A DNA stretch of 64,000 bases from UBA8752 sp002172485 (GTDB lineage: Bacteria > Bacteroidota > Bacteroidia > Flavobacteriales_D > Sanyastnellaceae). The notes below the pieces were generated by a model. That model searched no databases and was not told where the DNA came from. It saw only the letters and a list, made by a program, of their open reading frames with translations. Position 1 is the stretch's first letter, and each line of letters begins with the position of its first letter. This document shows, piece after piece, positions 29,750 through 38,977 of this stretch. Location: contig JBELJZ010000001.1 of assembly GCA_042089915.1 (NCBI GenBank), forward strand, positions 62,001-126,000. The letters are read 5' to 3'. The position numbers and the translations under genes were made by a program.

Positions 29750-29781
29750 CAAATATACAAACAAATGAAATAAATCGACAA
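29750..29781 (-). promoter_or_regulatory. Candidate promoter of the type IX cargo operon
   Basis: On the minus strand, TTG, 21 nt, then TATATTTG, a perfect -7 box, in a locally AT-rich stretch. Transcription would start about 130 nt upstream of the coding region, leaving a structured leader. Confidence 0.5.
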
Positions 29782-29855
29782 GCATTTTTTTCATTCGTCG
29801 AGGAGATTGGACAATCGGCCCCTCCTATCACCCCATTCGTCCGGCCGTCACCCGA

Positions 29856-30596
29856 TCATCCAAGCAGGTGGTGCAAGCCGATTCCACCGGCCACACTCAC
29901 GTTCAATGAGCCGGTCTTTCCCCGCATGTCGATTCGGGCGTGCACGTCGCACATGGCCCAGCTTTGGGTGGAGATGCCGTGTTCTTCATCACCGAGCACC
30001 AAACAGGCGGCATCTGATGGGGTGCATTCGACCAAGGGGCGCTTCCCCTTTTCGCTGAGTCCAATGCGTTCGAGGCCGCATTGTCCGAGGTAGTGCAACG
30101 CCTTGGGGATGTCGGGGACCCGAGCCACAGGGAGCCGAAGCAGCGCGCCACTGCTGGTTTTGACAGCATCCTCATTGACTGGGGCAGCATGGTGGTCTTG
30201 CAGGACGAGCCCTGTGGCGCCGAAGCATTCCGCAGAGCGCGCAATGGCGCCAAGGTTGCCCACGTCGGTCACCCCATCCAACACGACGAGGAAGAGGCGT
30301 TCGCCGGATTCGAAGCCCTGCTGGACCAATTCTTCGATGGGCGTGAACGTGATGGGGGAGGCAAAGGCGACAATGCCCTGGTGGTTCTTCTTGGTGATGC
30401 GGTCCAGCCGGTCCTTGGGCACACGTTGCACCGGGATCCGACGTGCGCGCAACATGCTGAGCAGGCGACGGGTCCGGTCATCCTTGCTGTCTCGTTGAAT
30501 CAAAACGCGGGCCAAATCCAGTCCCTCATGGAGGGCCTCGATCACGGGGTGCCAACCGATAATCCGGTCGTCTGTCTTTTTGGTCTTGTGCCTCAT
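29856..30596 (-). CDS. rlmB: 23S rRNA 2'-O-ribose methyltransferase of the SpoU/TrmH family (RlmB-like)
   Basis: SAM-dependent enzyme that methylates a guanosine ribose in 23S rRNA. 246 residues. The N-terminal substrate domain (about 1-80, GWHPVIEAL) precedes a SPOUT knot with the three family motifs: DGVTDVGNLGAIARSAECFG, LVLGDEEHGIS and GSLNVSVAGGIGLH. The ATG overlaps the stop of the GWxTD gene (ATGA). Family membership is secure; the exact target base rests on similarity to RlmB. Confidence 0.92.
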   Translation of the reverse strand: MRHKTKKTDDRIIGWHPVIEALHEGLDLARVLIQRDSKDDRTRRLLSMLRARRIPVQRVPKDRLDRITKKNHQGIVAFASPITFTPIEELVQQGFESGERLFLVVLDGVTDVGNLGAIARSAECFGATGLVLQDHHAAPVNEDAVKTSSGALLRLPVARVPDIPKALHYLGQCGLERIGLSEKGKRPLVECTPSDAACLVLGDEEHGISTQSWAMCDVHARIDMRGKTGSLNVSVAGGIGLHHLLG

Positions 30597-31939
30597 CGTT
30601 TTCTCACTTTGCCGCGACGCCAGCTGGACACCATGGCCTCCCAGGGGCTTCTGAATCCGGGATAACGTTCCAACTCAAACGCATTGAAGTCATCCCCCCG
30701 ATCCACGGCAGTGAACCGGAAAACCAACGCATTGACATCTCCTTCTTCGCCGTAGATCCACGTTTCACCAGCCCGGTCCCGGCGCACCCGGTCCGCATGG
30801 CCAAACACGACGTAGACCATGCCTCGGTCTGTGGACCAACCCTCTTTCAGGCTGCTGAAATGGACATTGGCGTCTCGGACCCGACCGTAATACGTGGCGA
30901 TCAAGCGTCTGGCAGACTGCGGGCCCTCGGTGAGGCCCAGCCAGAATTCATCGAGGGCGAGTTTCGGGTCCCGCGCGTCGCGCATGGCCTTGTATTCAGA
31001 GCGGGTGGCAATGAAGCGGGTGGCCCGAATCAGCTCGTCGACATCCCGCATGACGGGGAAGTGCGCGCGACGGACGGCTGCAATCCATGGCCGGCTTTCG
31101 CCTTCTACTACCCAGCGGTGGGTGCCAGTTTCGGCGGACCATTCTACCAGTCCCCATCCCGACCAGTCGCCTTCAGGGAGCATCGCGGCATCCTGTTCGG
31201 TCAGCCGGCGTGGGGCCTGTCGTTGGGTGAATTCGGGAAAGGTGAGTGGTGCGCGGTTGCGGTCGAGGAATGGAGCGGAAGGGAAGGAATCCACCGGGTA
31301 CAGGTGGGCGCGCTCGAGCTGGAGGTTGAGCCGGTCTGCGGGGACCAGCCATCCCCCTCGGGCGCCGGCGGGCAGGGTGTGTTCCCAGGCGGGGTCCCCC
31401 GTGTCGAGGTTGACGGCGAGTTGGCGAACAGGTGCGTCCTGCGACCATCCGTCGAAGAGGGTCACCCCGGTGACATTGGACTCCCTGTGGCGGTCCCGAA
31501 TGGTGTGGACGATGCGGTACCGGCCAACGGACATGGGGAAAGTGATCCGCTCAATTAGGTCGGTACGCTCCGGGTCGGCGTCTTCCTTCCATTGAAAGCT
31601 GTGCAGTACGGTAGGCGGGCGCTCGACCTCTCCCTGGTTTGGCCACTCCACCGGTTCAACGACCAGTTCGATGTCCAAGGAGAAGCCAAATGGTGTGTTG
31701 CCCCCGGAGCGCAGGTGCAGGGGCTCGAAAGCGGGCATCCGAACGTACAAGGCGGCTGAATCCGCACGGTGTCGGTGCCAGGTCAGTTGGGGGTGGTGGG
31801 GAAGGGATTCCCAGAGGTAAGGCTTGGATGCCTTCGATCCCAGTTGCTCCGGTCCGGAACACCCGCTCCACACGGCGCCACAGAGGCACAAGGTCAGCCA
31901 CAGAATGCCGGAGAACGTGAAGGAGAATCGCTGCCTCAA
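30593..31939 (-). CDS. GWxTD-domain lipoprotein, TTG start
   Basis: 448 residues. No ATG or GTG gives a sensible N-terminus; the TTG that overlaps the rmuC stop (TTGA) yields a lipoprotein signal with lipobox WSGC. The C-terminal third holds the GWxTD domain, here EGWSTDRGMVYVVFG, which defines a family found mainly in Bacteroidota and relatives with no settled function. The rest looks like beta-rich periplasmic sequence. Position between rmuC and rlmB with overlaps on both sides indicates one transcript. Confidence 0.85.
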   Translation of the reverse strand: MRQRFSFTFSGILWLTLCLCGAVWSGCSGPEQLGSKASKPYLWESLPHHPQLTWHRHRADSAALYVRMPAFEPLHLRSGGNTPFGFSLDIELVVEPVEWPNQGEVERPPTVLHSFQWKEDADPERTDLIERITFPMSVGRYRIVHTIRDRHRESNVTGVTLFDGWSQDAPVRQLAVNLDTGDPAWEHTLPAGARGGWLVPADRLNLQLERAHLYPVDSFPSAPFLDRNRAPLTFPEFTQRQAPRRLTEQDAAMLPEGDWSGWGLVEWSAETGTHRWVVEGESRPWIAAVRRAHFPVMRDVDELIRATRFIATRSEYKAMRDARDPKLALDEFWLGLTEGPQSARRLIATYYGRVRDANVHFSSLKEGWSTDRGMVYVVFGHADRVRRDRAGETWIYGEEGDVNALVFRFTAVDRGDDFNAFELERYPGFRSPWEAMVSSWRRGKVRKR

Positions 31940-33366
31940 GATTGGGGCAAGTTCGGGGAGGAATCCGGGATGTCCTCGCCCGTGCTGTCTGCCTCGGGTT
32001 CCGGCAGTGGGAGGGGAGACGCGTCGGATTCCACAGCCGCTTCCACGGCGCTGAGATCGGCAGACAGCGGGGTCTCCATGCTCCCCAGTTTCCGAAGTTT
32101 CTCTGCTTGGCTGACCAGATTTCCGGGGCCCCTGAACAGCTTCTGCATGGCCGATTCGTGCGAGGATTGGGCTTGGTCGAGCCGGTCGCCCACTTTCTGG
32201 ATGTCGCTGAGGAATCCGTTGAACTTCTTGAGCAGCTTTTGGCCGCGGTCGGCGATGGCCTCGGCATTGCGGCGCTGGCTTTCCTGTTTCCACAAGAAAC
32301 TGATCAGCCGCAGGGTGGCGAGGAGGGTGGAGGTGGTCACGGGAACCACTTTCTTGCCCGCTGCCATTTGGTACAACGCATTCTGCCGGTCGAAGTCGAT
32401 GCTCAGTGCCGGTTCCACCGGGATGTACATCAGGACAAAATCGGGGGAGGTCCCGTAGAGGTTCTGGTATCCCTTGTCGCCGAGTTCGCGCACGTGTCGT
32501 TCCATGCTGCCATAGTGGGCTTTCATTGCGGTGGTCCGGTCGTCCTTGTCTTCCGCTGCCGTCCAGTTGGCATAGGCGGTCAGGGACACTTTGGAGTCGA
32601 TGACCACCAACCGATCGTCGGGCAGGCGAACGAGGAAGTCCGGGCGCAGCAATTGGCCGTCGTCATTGCGGCCAGTGTCCTGGACTTCATAATGGACGTC
32701 CTTTTCAAGGCCGGCATTCTGGAGGAGGGTCTCCAGCTGCAATTCACCCCAGTCGCCCTGTACTTTCGAGTTGCCGGTCAACGCTTCGGTCAGGTTGTGG
32801 GCCTCTTCGGTCATCCGCTGGTTCAATTCGAACAGCTGCTTGAGCTTCTCCGACAGTTCGCCTTGCTGCTTGCGCTCTTCGCCGTAGGCGTCCTGAACCT
32901 GTTTCCCGAATTGGTCCAATCGGTCTTTGAACGGCTTCAGGAGGGCGTCGAGTTCAGCCTTGTTGGCCTTCTTCAGCCGGTCCGTTCCTGCGTCGAGCAA
33001 TTCGGAGGAAAGGACCTTGAAGCGGTCCAAGAGGGCCTTTTCCTCGTCTTCCCGGCCTTCCTCCAGTGCCTGCATTTGTTGTTGCGCGGACGCCAACTCT
33101 GTTTCGAGTCGGGCCACATCTGCCCGCAAGGAGCCGCTGCGTTCCTTCTCCTCGTCGAGGGCAGTGCGCAGGTCCGTTTCACGCCTTTCGGCGTCAGTAC
33201 GGTCTTCTTTCCAGCGGGATTCCCACCGTTCTATCTCCGCTTTGAGCGGGGCGGAATCGGTGCCGTCCAGTCCGGGTGAATTTCCCTGTTTCCTCAGCAA
33301 ACGCAGGAGGAGGAAGACGGTCAGCACACAGAAAAGGGCGAAGAAGACGAGAATCAGAATGTCCAT
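31936..33366 (-). CDS. rmuC: DNA recombination protein RmuC
   Basis: 476 residues: an N-terminal membrane anchor (DILILVFFALFCVLTVFLLL), a coiled coil (about 40-190), and the RmuC nuclease-like domain (about 195-430; GDWGELQLETLLQNAG, RPDFLVRLPDDRLVVIDSKV). RmuC limits inversions between short inverted repeats in E. coli. The C-terminal 50 residues are acidic and low-complexity. First gene of the rmuC-GWxTD-rlmB operon. Confidence 0.95.
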   Translation of the reverse strand: MDILILVFFALFCVLTVFLLLRLLRKQGNSPGLDGTDSAPLKAEIERWESRWKEDRTDAERRETDLRTALDEEKERSGSLRADVARLETELASAQQQMQALEEGREDEEKALLDRFKVLSSELLDAGTDRLKKANKAELDALLKPFKDRLDQFGKQVQDAYGEERKQQGELSEKLKQLFELNQRMTEEAHNLTEALTGNSKVQGDWGELQLETLLQNAGLEKDVHYEVQDTGRNDDGQLLRPDFLVRLPDDRLVVIDSKVSLTAYANWTAAEDKDDRTTAMKAHYGSMERHVRELGDKGYQNLYGTSPDFVLMYIPVEPALSIDFDRQNALYQMAAGKKVVPVTTSTLLATLRLISFLWKQESQRRNAEAIADRGQKLLKKFNGFLSDIQKVGDRLDQAQSSHESAMQKLFRGPGNLVSQAEKLRKLGSMETPLSADLSAVEAAVESDASPLPLPEPEADSTGEDIPDSSPNLPQS

Positions 33367-33455
33367 GGAAGACGCAAGTTGGGAAGGGTGAACGTAACCT
33401 ATTTGAGTTCCGTGCCGTAATGCGACCTGTGTCTTTCATCCCACATCACATCTCC

Positions 33456-33611
33456 ATGAAGCACTTCAACCTCTGGGCCACCGCCCTCCTCATCAGCATC
33501 GGCCTCAGCAGCTGTGCATTGTCTTACCCCTACTGTGACGCATACAGCGGGGTCGATTTCGAAACGACCGAGCAGTCTGTGGACGCGGTCGAGGCCGACG
33601 TCTGCCCTTGA
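33456..33611 (+). CDS. Small lipoprotein, 51 residues, unknown function
   Basis: MKHFNLWATALLISIG followed by lipobox LSSC (Cys20) makes a clear lipoprotein signal; the mature part is only about 31 residues with two further Cys. It ends one base before the stop of the convergent osmC-like gene. Too short for family assignment; coding status rests on the signal and position. Confidence 0.6.
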   Translation: MKHFNLWATALLISIGLSSCALSYPYCDAYSGVDFETTEQSVDAVEADVCP

Positions 33612-33612
33612 T

Positions 33613-34017
33613 TCACACGAACCCAATCCGAATTTCCTGACGGAGGTCCGGGTGAAGGGACAGGGCCACCGGACAGCTGAGCGCTTCTTCCCGAAGCCAA
33701 TCGCGGTCCGCATCGGTTCCCCCTTCCAACGATACAGTGAGCTCGACTCCCACGCGTGCAATGCGCCGGGGATTCGGGCTCATTTTCTTTTCCGTCGAGG
33801 CCTCCATGCTCTGGATGGTCAAGTTGCGGGAAGCGGCCCGCAGCCCGAGGATGGTCATGATGCAGCTGGCCAGGCCGACAGCTACGAGGTCGGTTGGAGA
33901 GAAGGCTTCGCCAAGGCCGCCATTGTCCGTCGGGGCATCGGTCAGCAAAGTTTGGCGGTTGCTCTGGTGAACCGCTTGGGTCCTCAGGGGTTCAGGATAG
34001 GTCAAGGCGTACTTCAT
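33613..34017 (-). CDS. OsmC/Ohr family protein
   Basis: 134 residues. OsmC-type proteins reduce organic peroxides with two cysteines; both are visible: the first in VGLASCIMTILG and the second in EALSCPVALSLHP. The N-terminal FSPTDLVAVGLASC is the family signature. It is divergent from the barrel-like gene on its right and convergent with a small lipoprotein gene. Physiological substrate is unknown. Confidence 0.88.
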   Translation of the reverse strand: MKYALTYPEPLRTQAVHQSNRQTLLTDAPTDNGGLGEAFSPTDLVAVGLASCIMTILGLRAASRNLTIQSMEASTEKKMSPNPRRIARVGVELTVSLEGGTDADRDWLREEALSCPVALSLHPDLRQEIRIGFV

Positions 34018-34024
34018 CGTGCGC

Positions 34025-34032
34025 TAATTTCG
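34025..34032 (+). promoter_or_regulatory. -7-like box before the 34042 gene
   Basis: TAATTTCG differs from TAnnTTTG at one fixed base and ends 9 nt before the ATG. No good -33 element was found. Confidence 0.35.
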
Positions 34033-34041
34033 CAAGAGTTC

Positions 34042-34821
34042 ATGGTCTCACTCCGTCGCTTTTTTTCCGCCGCAGTCCGATGTCTCGGATGCCTGTGCAT
34101 CGGCATGCTCGCTGAAGCTCCGATCCAGGCGCAGGTGGAGGACGATGCGCCCGAAACCATTTTCACCCACCGGGTCGAAGGCGGGCTGTCTTTGCACACC
34201 CGCGGCATGGGCGCGCATCTTGAGCTCGGTGCCTACCGGGGGGTCGGAAAAGTCAACACCTGGTCGCTCGAGGTGGTCAGCATGAAGCACCCCAAGGAGG
34301 TGCGCAGCTTCAATCCCGTCTACGATCAGGGCAAGAGCTATGTCTTCGGAAAGGTCAATTCGGCCTACATCGCCCGGCTCGGGTGGGGCAAACGGACCGT
34401 GAGCACGCCCAAGCTCCGAAACGGGGCCGTCGCCATCGGCTGGAAGTACGCTTTCGGTCCTGCAGTGGCATTCACCAAGCCGGTCTACCTTGAAATCGGC
34501 TACCCGGACATCCCATATCGCTACGTCTTGACCGAGCGGTATGACCCCAGCATTCACGGAACGGACGACATCTACGGGCGGGCAGGCGCCCTGAACGGCA
34601 TTCTCGAACTTCGGCCCACGCCGGGTGCATTCTTGCGGGTCGTTGCCGATTTCGAATACAGCGGAGAGCGCGAAGTGCTCCGCACGGCCTCCGTCGGCCT
34701 GCAGTTCGATGCCTTCGTGACCCCCATCGAGATCATGGCGCCGGAGTTCGACCAGAACGACCGGTTGTTCCTGACCTTGTTCGTCCATTGGAGTTTTGGA
34801 CGCCAGCAATTCAAGACATGA
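34042..34821 (+). CDS. Exported protein of unknown function, probably outer-membrane beta-barrel
   Basis: 259 residues starting MVSLRRFFSAAVRCLG; a signal peptide ends at about APIQAQ. The mature part alternates polar and apolar residues in many short strands and ends in an aromatic strand (FLTLFVHWSFGRQQF), suggesting a small barrel. No family recognised. The stop overlaps the lipA ATG by four bases, so the two are cotranscribed. Confidence 0.75.
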   Translation: MVSLRRFFSAAVRCLGCLCIGMLAEAPIQAQVEDDAPETIFTHRVEGGLSLHTRGMGAHLELGAYRGVGKVNTWSLEVVSMKHPKEVRSFNPVYDQGKSYVFGKVNSAYIARLGWGKRTVSTPKLRNGAVAIGWKYAFGPAVAFTKPVYLEIGYPDIPYRYVLTERYDPSIHGTDDIYGRAGALNGILELRPTPGAFLRVVADFEYSGEREVLRTASVGLQFDAFVTPIEIMAPEFDQNDRLFLTLFVHWSFGRQQFKT

Positions 34822-35702
34822 CGCACGCCACCCCCCAAGGTCCCCAAGGAGAAGCGCCCCGCAAGCGCACCAAGCCGCCGTGGCTCAAGGTCAAGTTGCC
34901 CACCGGCGAAGCCTACCGAAAGGTTCGCGGCCTCGTGAGCGAGCACAAGCTTCACACCATCTGCGAGAGTGGAAACTGTCCCAACATGGGCGAGTGCTGG
35001 GGAGAAGGCACCGCGACCTTCATGATCCTCGGCAACGTCTGCACGCGGTCCTGTGGCTTCTGCAACGTGTCCACCGGCCGGCCGGAAGAGGTCGATCCCT
35101 TCGAGCCGGGTCGGGTGGCCAACAGCGTCAAGCTGATGGAGGTCAAACACGCCGTGATCACGTCGGTCGACCGCGATGACCTGCCCGATGGCGGCGCCGA
35201 AATCTGGGCGCAGACGGTGCGGGCCATTCGCCACCAAAGCCCGGGCACCACGCTGGAAACCTTGATTCCGGACTTCGCGGGCAAATGGGAGAACCTCCAG
35301 AAGGTCATCAGCGTGGCACCAGAAGTGGTGAGCCACAACCTCGAAACTGTGCGGCGTTTGACCAAGCAAGTGCGCATCCAAGCGAAGTATGACCGCAGCC
35401 TTGAGGTTTTGATGCGCCTGCGTCGGGCGGGCATCCGGACCAAGAGCGGTGTGATGCTGGGCTTGGGAGAAACCGTTCAGGAAGTCCGCGAAACCATGGA
35501 GGATTTGCGCTCGGTGGATTGCCAGGTGCTGACCTTGGGCCAATACCTCCAGCCGACACCCAAGCACCTGCCGGTGGCCGAGTTCGTTCACCCCGATACG
35601 TTTGAGATGCTCCGCGAGGAGGGACTGGCCATGGGCTTCATGTTCGTGGAGAGCGGTCCTTTGGTGCGGTCCAGTTATCACGCCGAGAAGCACGTCGTCT
35701 AA
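34818..35702 (+). CDS. lipA: Lipoyl synthase
   Basis: Radical-SAM enzyme that inserts two sulfurs into protein-bound octanoate. 294 residues from the ATG overlapping the upstream stop. The auxiliary cluster motif CESGNCPNMGEC and the radical-SAM motif CTRSCGFC are intact, as is the C-terminal RSSYHAEK with its ligand Ser. No lipB lies next to it. Confidence 0.97.
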   Translation: MTHATPQGPQGEAPRKRTKPPWLKVKLPTGEAYRKVRGLVSEHKLHTICESGNCPNMGECWGEGTATFMILGNVCTRSCGFCNVSTGRPEEVDPFEPGRVANSVKLMEVKHAVITSVDRDDLPDGGAEIWAQTVRAIRHQSPGTTLETLIPDFAGKWENLQKVISVAPEVVSHNLETVRRLTKQVRIQAKYDRSLEVLMRLRRAGIRTKSGVMLGLGETVQEVRETMEDLRSVDCQVLTLGQYLQPTPKHLPVAEFVHPDTFEMLREEGLAMGFMFVESGPLVRSSYHAEKHVV

Positions 35703-35825
35703 GGGCGGACAAGCGTATTTCATGCCCCTCGGGCGCACAGGTGATGCAAGCGAGCGAACCCATGCCGTCCGGCTGAGGTTCATTGATTAAATTCCGCCTC
35801 CCTACGGATTGGAGAACCACACACA

Positions 35826-38800
35826 ATGAAGAAGACTGTCTTCCTTTTGGTCGCGATCGCCTGTGCCGGCGTCCTGGCCTTCCTTCAGCTTGACGTTCAG
35901 AACGAGGCGGCCTACGCCCCGCGTTCCGCTGATGTTGCCACCCAGGTGGCGGACGCCTCCGGCATGGAGGATATCCTCCTCGCCCTGCGCGGCGACGTCG
36001 AGACCGGTGAGATGAACCACGAAGGCCTGTTGGCCTTGGGCGAGCGCACCCGTCAGGTGGCTCAGGCCCAATCCGGCAACCGCTCCTCTGCCCAGTACTG
36101 GAATCCCATGGGGCCGGACAACGTGGGTGGACGTACGCGGTGCATCCTCGCCGTTAACGAGTTCCAGATTTGGACAGGCGGTGTGAGCGGCGGCCTTTGG
36201 CGTTCCTGGAACAAGGGAGACAACTGGGAACGGGTGTCGAGCTTCCCGTCTGCCATGGTGGCCAGCATCGCGATGGCCGGCAACGGAGACCTCTACGTCG
36301 GAACTGGTACGCAGTTCGACGGTGTGAGCGGTGTCGGCGGTTCCGGCTTCCGCGGCGACGGCATCTACCGGTCCACCGACATGGGCGAGACCTGGACGCG
36401 CCTTGAAGGCACTGACCCGGGCGCCTTCCAGGGCGGAGATTGGAGCGCCACAGACGCGCTCGTGGCCGACCCCAACGTCCCCTCCCGTGTGTGGTACGGT
36501 GGCATCCAGGGCATCGGCTACATCGAGAACGGGGAAATCACGGAGAACGTCATCAGTGGCATTGCCGGCACCACCGGTGTTCAAGACATCGAAATCGCGG
36601 TGGACGGAAGCTACATGCTGATCAGCACCACCAATGGCCGGGTGTACCGTTCGACCGACTTCGCTACGTCCGAGACGGTGTCCGGTTCCCCGAACGACCC
36701 CGCCATCACGCAAGGTTTCGGCCGCTGTCGTGTGGCCATCAGCCCGGACAATCCCAACAGTGCTTACGCTTTGCTCGCCACGTCCGGCAGCCAATTCGGC
36801 GGTGTGTTCCACAGTGCTGACGCTGGCCAGACCTGGGATGAGATTTGGCCGGCTGGTGTGGAAGGATATGACATTTGCCCGACCAACAACCAAGCCCGTT
36901 ACGACCTCGCACTGGGCGTAAAGAAGGGCGACCCGGGCATGGCTTACGTGGGTGGCCAGGCCTTCTGGCGCTGTGGTCCATCCTACCAAGCAGAACAAGC
37001 CGCCTCCATGGGGGGTGGTGCCGGCAACCCGTTCTACGTTCACGCTGACGTGCACGAGGTGCTCTTCACCCCGGGTGGCACGATGTATGTCGCTACGGAC
37101 GGTGGCATCTTCCGCAGCGAGGACGGCGGCACGACCTACACTCCGTGCAACCGTGGTCTGCAGATCACCCAATTTTACGGCATTGCTTACGGTCCGACCA
37201 GTGAGGCCATTGGAGGCGCGCAGGACAACGGAACGTCTCTGATTCCCGGGAACGGCACCTTTTTCAACGACATGGATGCCGCAGACGTGTTCGGGGGTGA
37301 CGGGTTCGACTGCGCCCTGTCCCAAGCCACCGGCTTGCAAGAGGGCATTCCATTCATGGCGACGTCTCAAAATGGAGTTCTCGGCCGCGGATTCTATGTG
37401 ACAGGTGCCCCCTTCACCCAAGGCGGTTCCTTCTACGACGAGTGCATCGTGGACATTCTCAATGACGAGGGAGAGATCGGCGGGTTCTACACCTGCATGA
37501 ACCTCTACGAGGACTTCAACGACGAAAACAGTGGCATGACCGTGCCGTTGGTCAATCCGTTCGACCAGACCGTGGAAGACAGCACCTTCACCTTGGAGAC
37601 GGCCAACTTGAACCGCCCGTTCGAATACACCTTGGAGGCGCCCCTTCGCTATTGGGACGTGCTCATTCGCCCGGAAATCGTGTCTGAGGACGGTCCGGTG
37701 GAGAACACCGAGTACCCCTGGTTGGACGACCAGGACCTGTCCATCTTGTACGATTGTGATGACGTCGAGGTCATCGAGGATGGAGACACTTCCCTCGTCA
37801 CGGTGTGCGACACCACGTGGACCTACGCGGCCGACACCCTGTACGACGTTCACGAAGTGGTGGACGTCACCGACCCCTACACCAGCATGACCGTCATTGG
37901 TTTCAATGGAGGCAACGGTGTGTGGATGACCCGCAATGGCCTCAACTTCAACACCCAGCCGCGCTGGTTCTTCCTTGGCAACGCCCCTGGCGGTTCCGGT
38001 GCGAAGGCCATCGAGTTTGCCAAGGGCGATCACCCGGAAGCCGGCAACCACATCTTCGTGGCCGGTTGGGACGCCAAGCTCTACCGTTTCAGCGGCCTCA
38101 ACTCCGTGTGGGAGCACGACGGTGAGTGTGACGTACCGGAAGGTGTGACCCGCACGCAAATCATGGCCACTGGCGCTGTGGTGACGGGAGTCGCCGTGGA
38201 TCCCAACGATCCCAATCACGTCATTGCGACCGTGGGTGGTTATGGCACAGTCAGCGGCGGCAAGGTCCAGGAGACCTTCAACGCCCTCGATGACGACCCG
38301 AGCTGGAGCAACATCTGGTTCGCGAGCAACAACAATCTGAGCAAAATGCCGGTGTACGATGCCGTCATTGACCAGAGCGATGCCACGGGCAACACCATCC
38401 TCATCGGCACGGAGCATGGCATCTGGCAGACTGTCGATGGCGGGTCCACTTGGACTGTGGAGAACCTTGGCATGGTGGCCAATGCAGACGACATCGCCGC
38501 TCCAGTATTCAGCATGGAGCAGCAGTGGCACATGCCGATGGAGTGGTCTGAAGTGACCAACAACGGTGCCATCTATGCCGGTACGCACGGCCGCGGCATT
38601 TTCCGCAGCGACGTCTACCTCGGCTCGGAAGAGCTCACCTTCGACGAATCCGTGGACCAGCGCAACCTGCTCGTCTTCCCGAATCCTGCCATGGGAGAGG
38701 ACGTGACGGTGAAGCTGGGAGAAGGTTGGAGCCAGCCTGACCTGACCCTGTACGACATGAATGGCCGCCCTGTGCGGACCCTGAATCGCCAGGCGACAGC

Positions 38801-38906
38801 CAATGGCCAAGTTCGCTTGGCTGTGGGCAATCTCGCCTCAGGTGTCTACCTGATTACCGCCGTTGAAAACGGCCACAGCGAGACGGCGCGACTGATCGTC
38901 CGCTGA
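35826..38906 (+). CDS. Large secreted BNR/Asp-box (sortilin-like) protein with type A type IX sorting domain
   Basis: 1026 residues. N-terminal signal peptide (MKKTVFLLVAIACAGVLAFL). The body carries Asp-box motifs of BNR propellers, such as GIYRSTDMGETW, GVFHSADAGQTW, GIFRSEDGGTTY and GIWQTVDGGSTW, split by an acidic insertion at about 540-680 (EDGDTSLVTVCDTTW). The last 80 residues are a type A sorting domain: LLVFPNPAMGEDV, TLYDMNGRPVRTL, LASGVYLITA. Such proteins are exported by type IX secretion and often anchored or released. Sialidases also use Asp boxes, but no sialidase Arg triad context was seen, so enzyme activity is not claimed. It ends at a strong terminator. Confidence 0.88.
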   Translation: MKKTVFLLVAIACAGVLAFLQLDVQNEAAYAPRSADVATQVADASGMEDILLALRGDVETGEMNHEGLLALGERTRQVAQAQSGNRSSAQYWNPMGPDNVGGRTRCILAVNEFQIWTGGVSGGLWRSWNKGDNWERVSSFPSAMVASIAMAGNGDLYVGTGTQFDGVSGVGGSGFRGDGIYRSTDMGETWTRLEGTDPGAFQGGDWSATDALVADPNVPSRVWYGGIQGIGYIENGEITENVISGIAGTTGVQDIEIAVDGSYMLISTTNGRVYRSTDFATSETVSGSPNDPAITQGFGRCRVAISPDNPNSAYALLATSGSQFGGVFHSADAGQTWDEIWPAGVEGYDICPTNNQARYDLALGVKKGDPGMAYVGGQAFWRCGPSYQAEQAASMGGGAGNPFYVHADVHEVLFTPGGTMYVATDGGIFRSEDGGTTYTPCNRGLQITQFYGIAYGPTSEAIGGAQDNGTSLIPGNGTFFNDMDAADVFGGDGFDCALSQATGLQEGIPFMATSQNGVLGRGFYVTGAPFTQGGSFYDECIVDILNDEGEIGGFYTCMNLYEDFNDENSGMTVPLVNPFDQTVEDSTFTLETANLNRPFEYTLEAPLRYWDVLIRPEIVSEDGPVENTEYPWLDDQDLSILYDCDDVEVIEDGDTSLVTVCDTTWTYAADTLYDVHEVVDVTDPYTSMTVIGFNGGNGVWMTRNGLNFNTQPRWFFLGNAPGGSGAKAIEFAKGDHPEAGNHIFVAGWDAKLYRFSGLNSVWEHDGECDVPEGVTRTQIMATGAVVTGVAVDPNDPNHVIATVGGYGTVSGGKVQETFNALDDDPSWSNIWFASNNNLSKMPVYDAVIDQSDATGNTILIGTEHGIWQTVDGGSTWTVENLGMVANADDIAAPVFSMEQQWHMPMEWSEVTNNGAIYAGTHGRGIFRSDVYLGSEELTFDESVDQRNLLVFPNPAMGEDVTVKLGEGWSQPDLTLYDMNGRPVRTLNRQATANGQVRLAVGNLASGVYLITAVENGHSETARLIVR

Positions 38907-38940
38907 TTTGTCCGTTCATTGGGCGCGAGCCCGGTGGGAG

Positions 38941-38973
38941 ACCGCCGCTTTCCGAATCGGAGGCGGCGGTTTT
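38941..38973 (+). terminator. Rho-independent terminator after the BNR protein
   Basis: ACCGCCGC and GCGGCGGT pair around a loop that itself contains a short stem (TCCGA/TCGGA); a TTTT run follows. It lies just before the stop of the convergent lpxH gene. Confidence 0.8.
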
Positions 38974-38977
38974 CGTT

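Noticed and set aside
35703..35825. Search for a terminator or promoter between lipA and the BNR gene
   Set aside because: Only TAAATTCC (two bases off the -7 consensus) and no stable hairpin with a T-run were found; nothing firm enough to list.
35802..38810. Open frame of about 1000 codons antisense to the BNR protein
   Set aside because: Composition is His/Val/Gly-rich without motifs; the plus strand has Asp boxes and a sorting domain.
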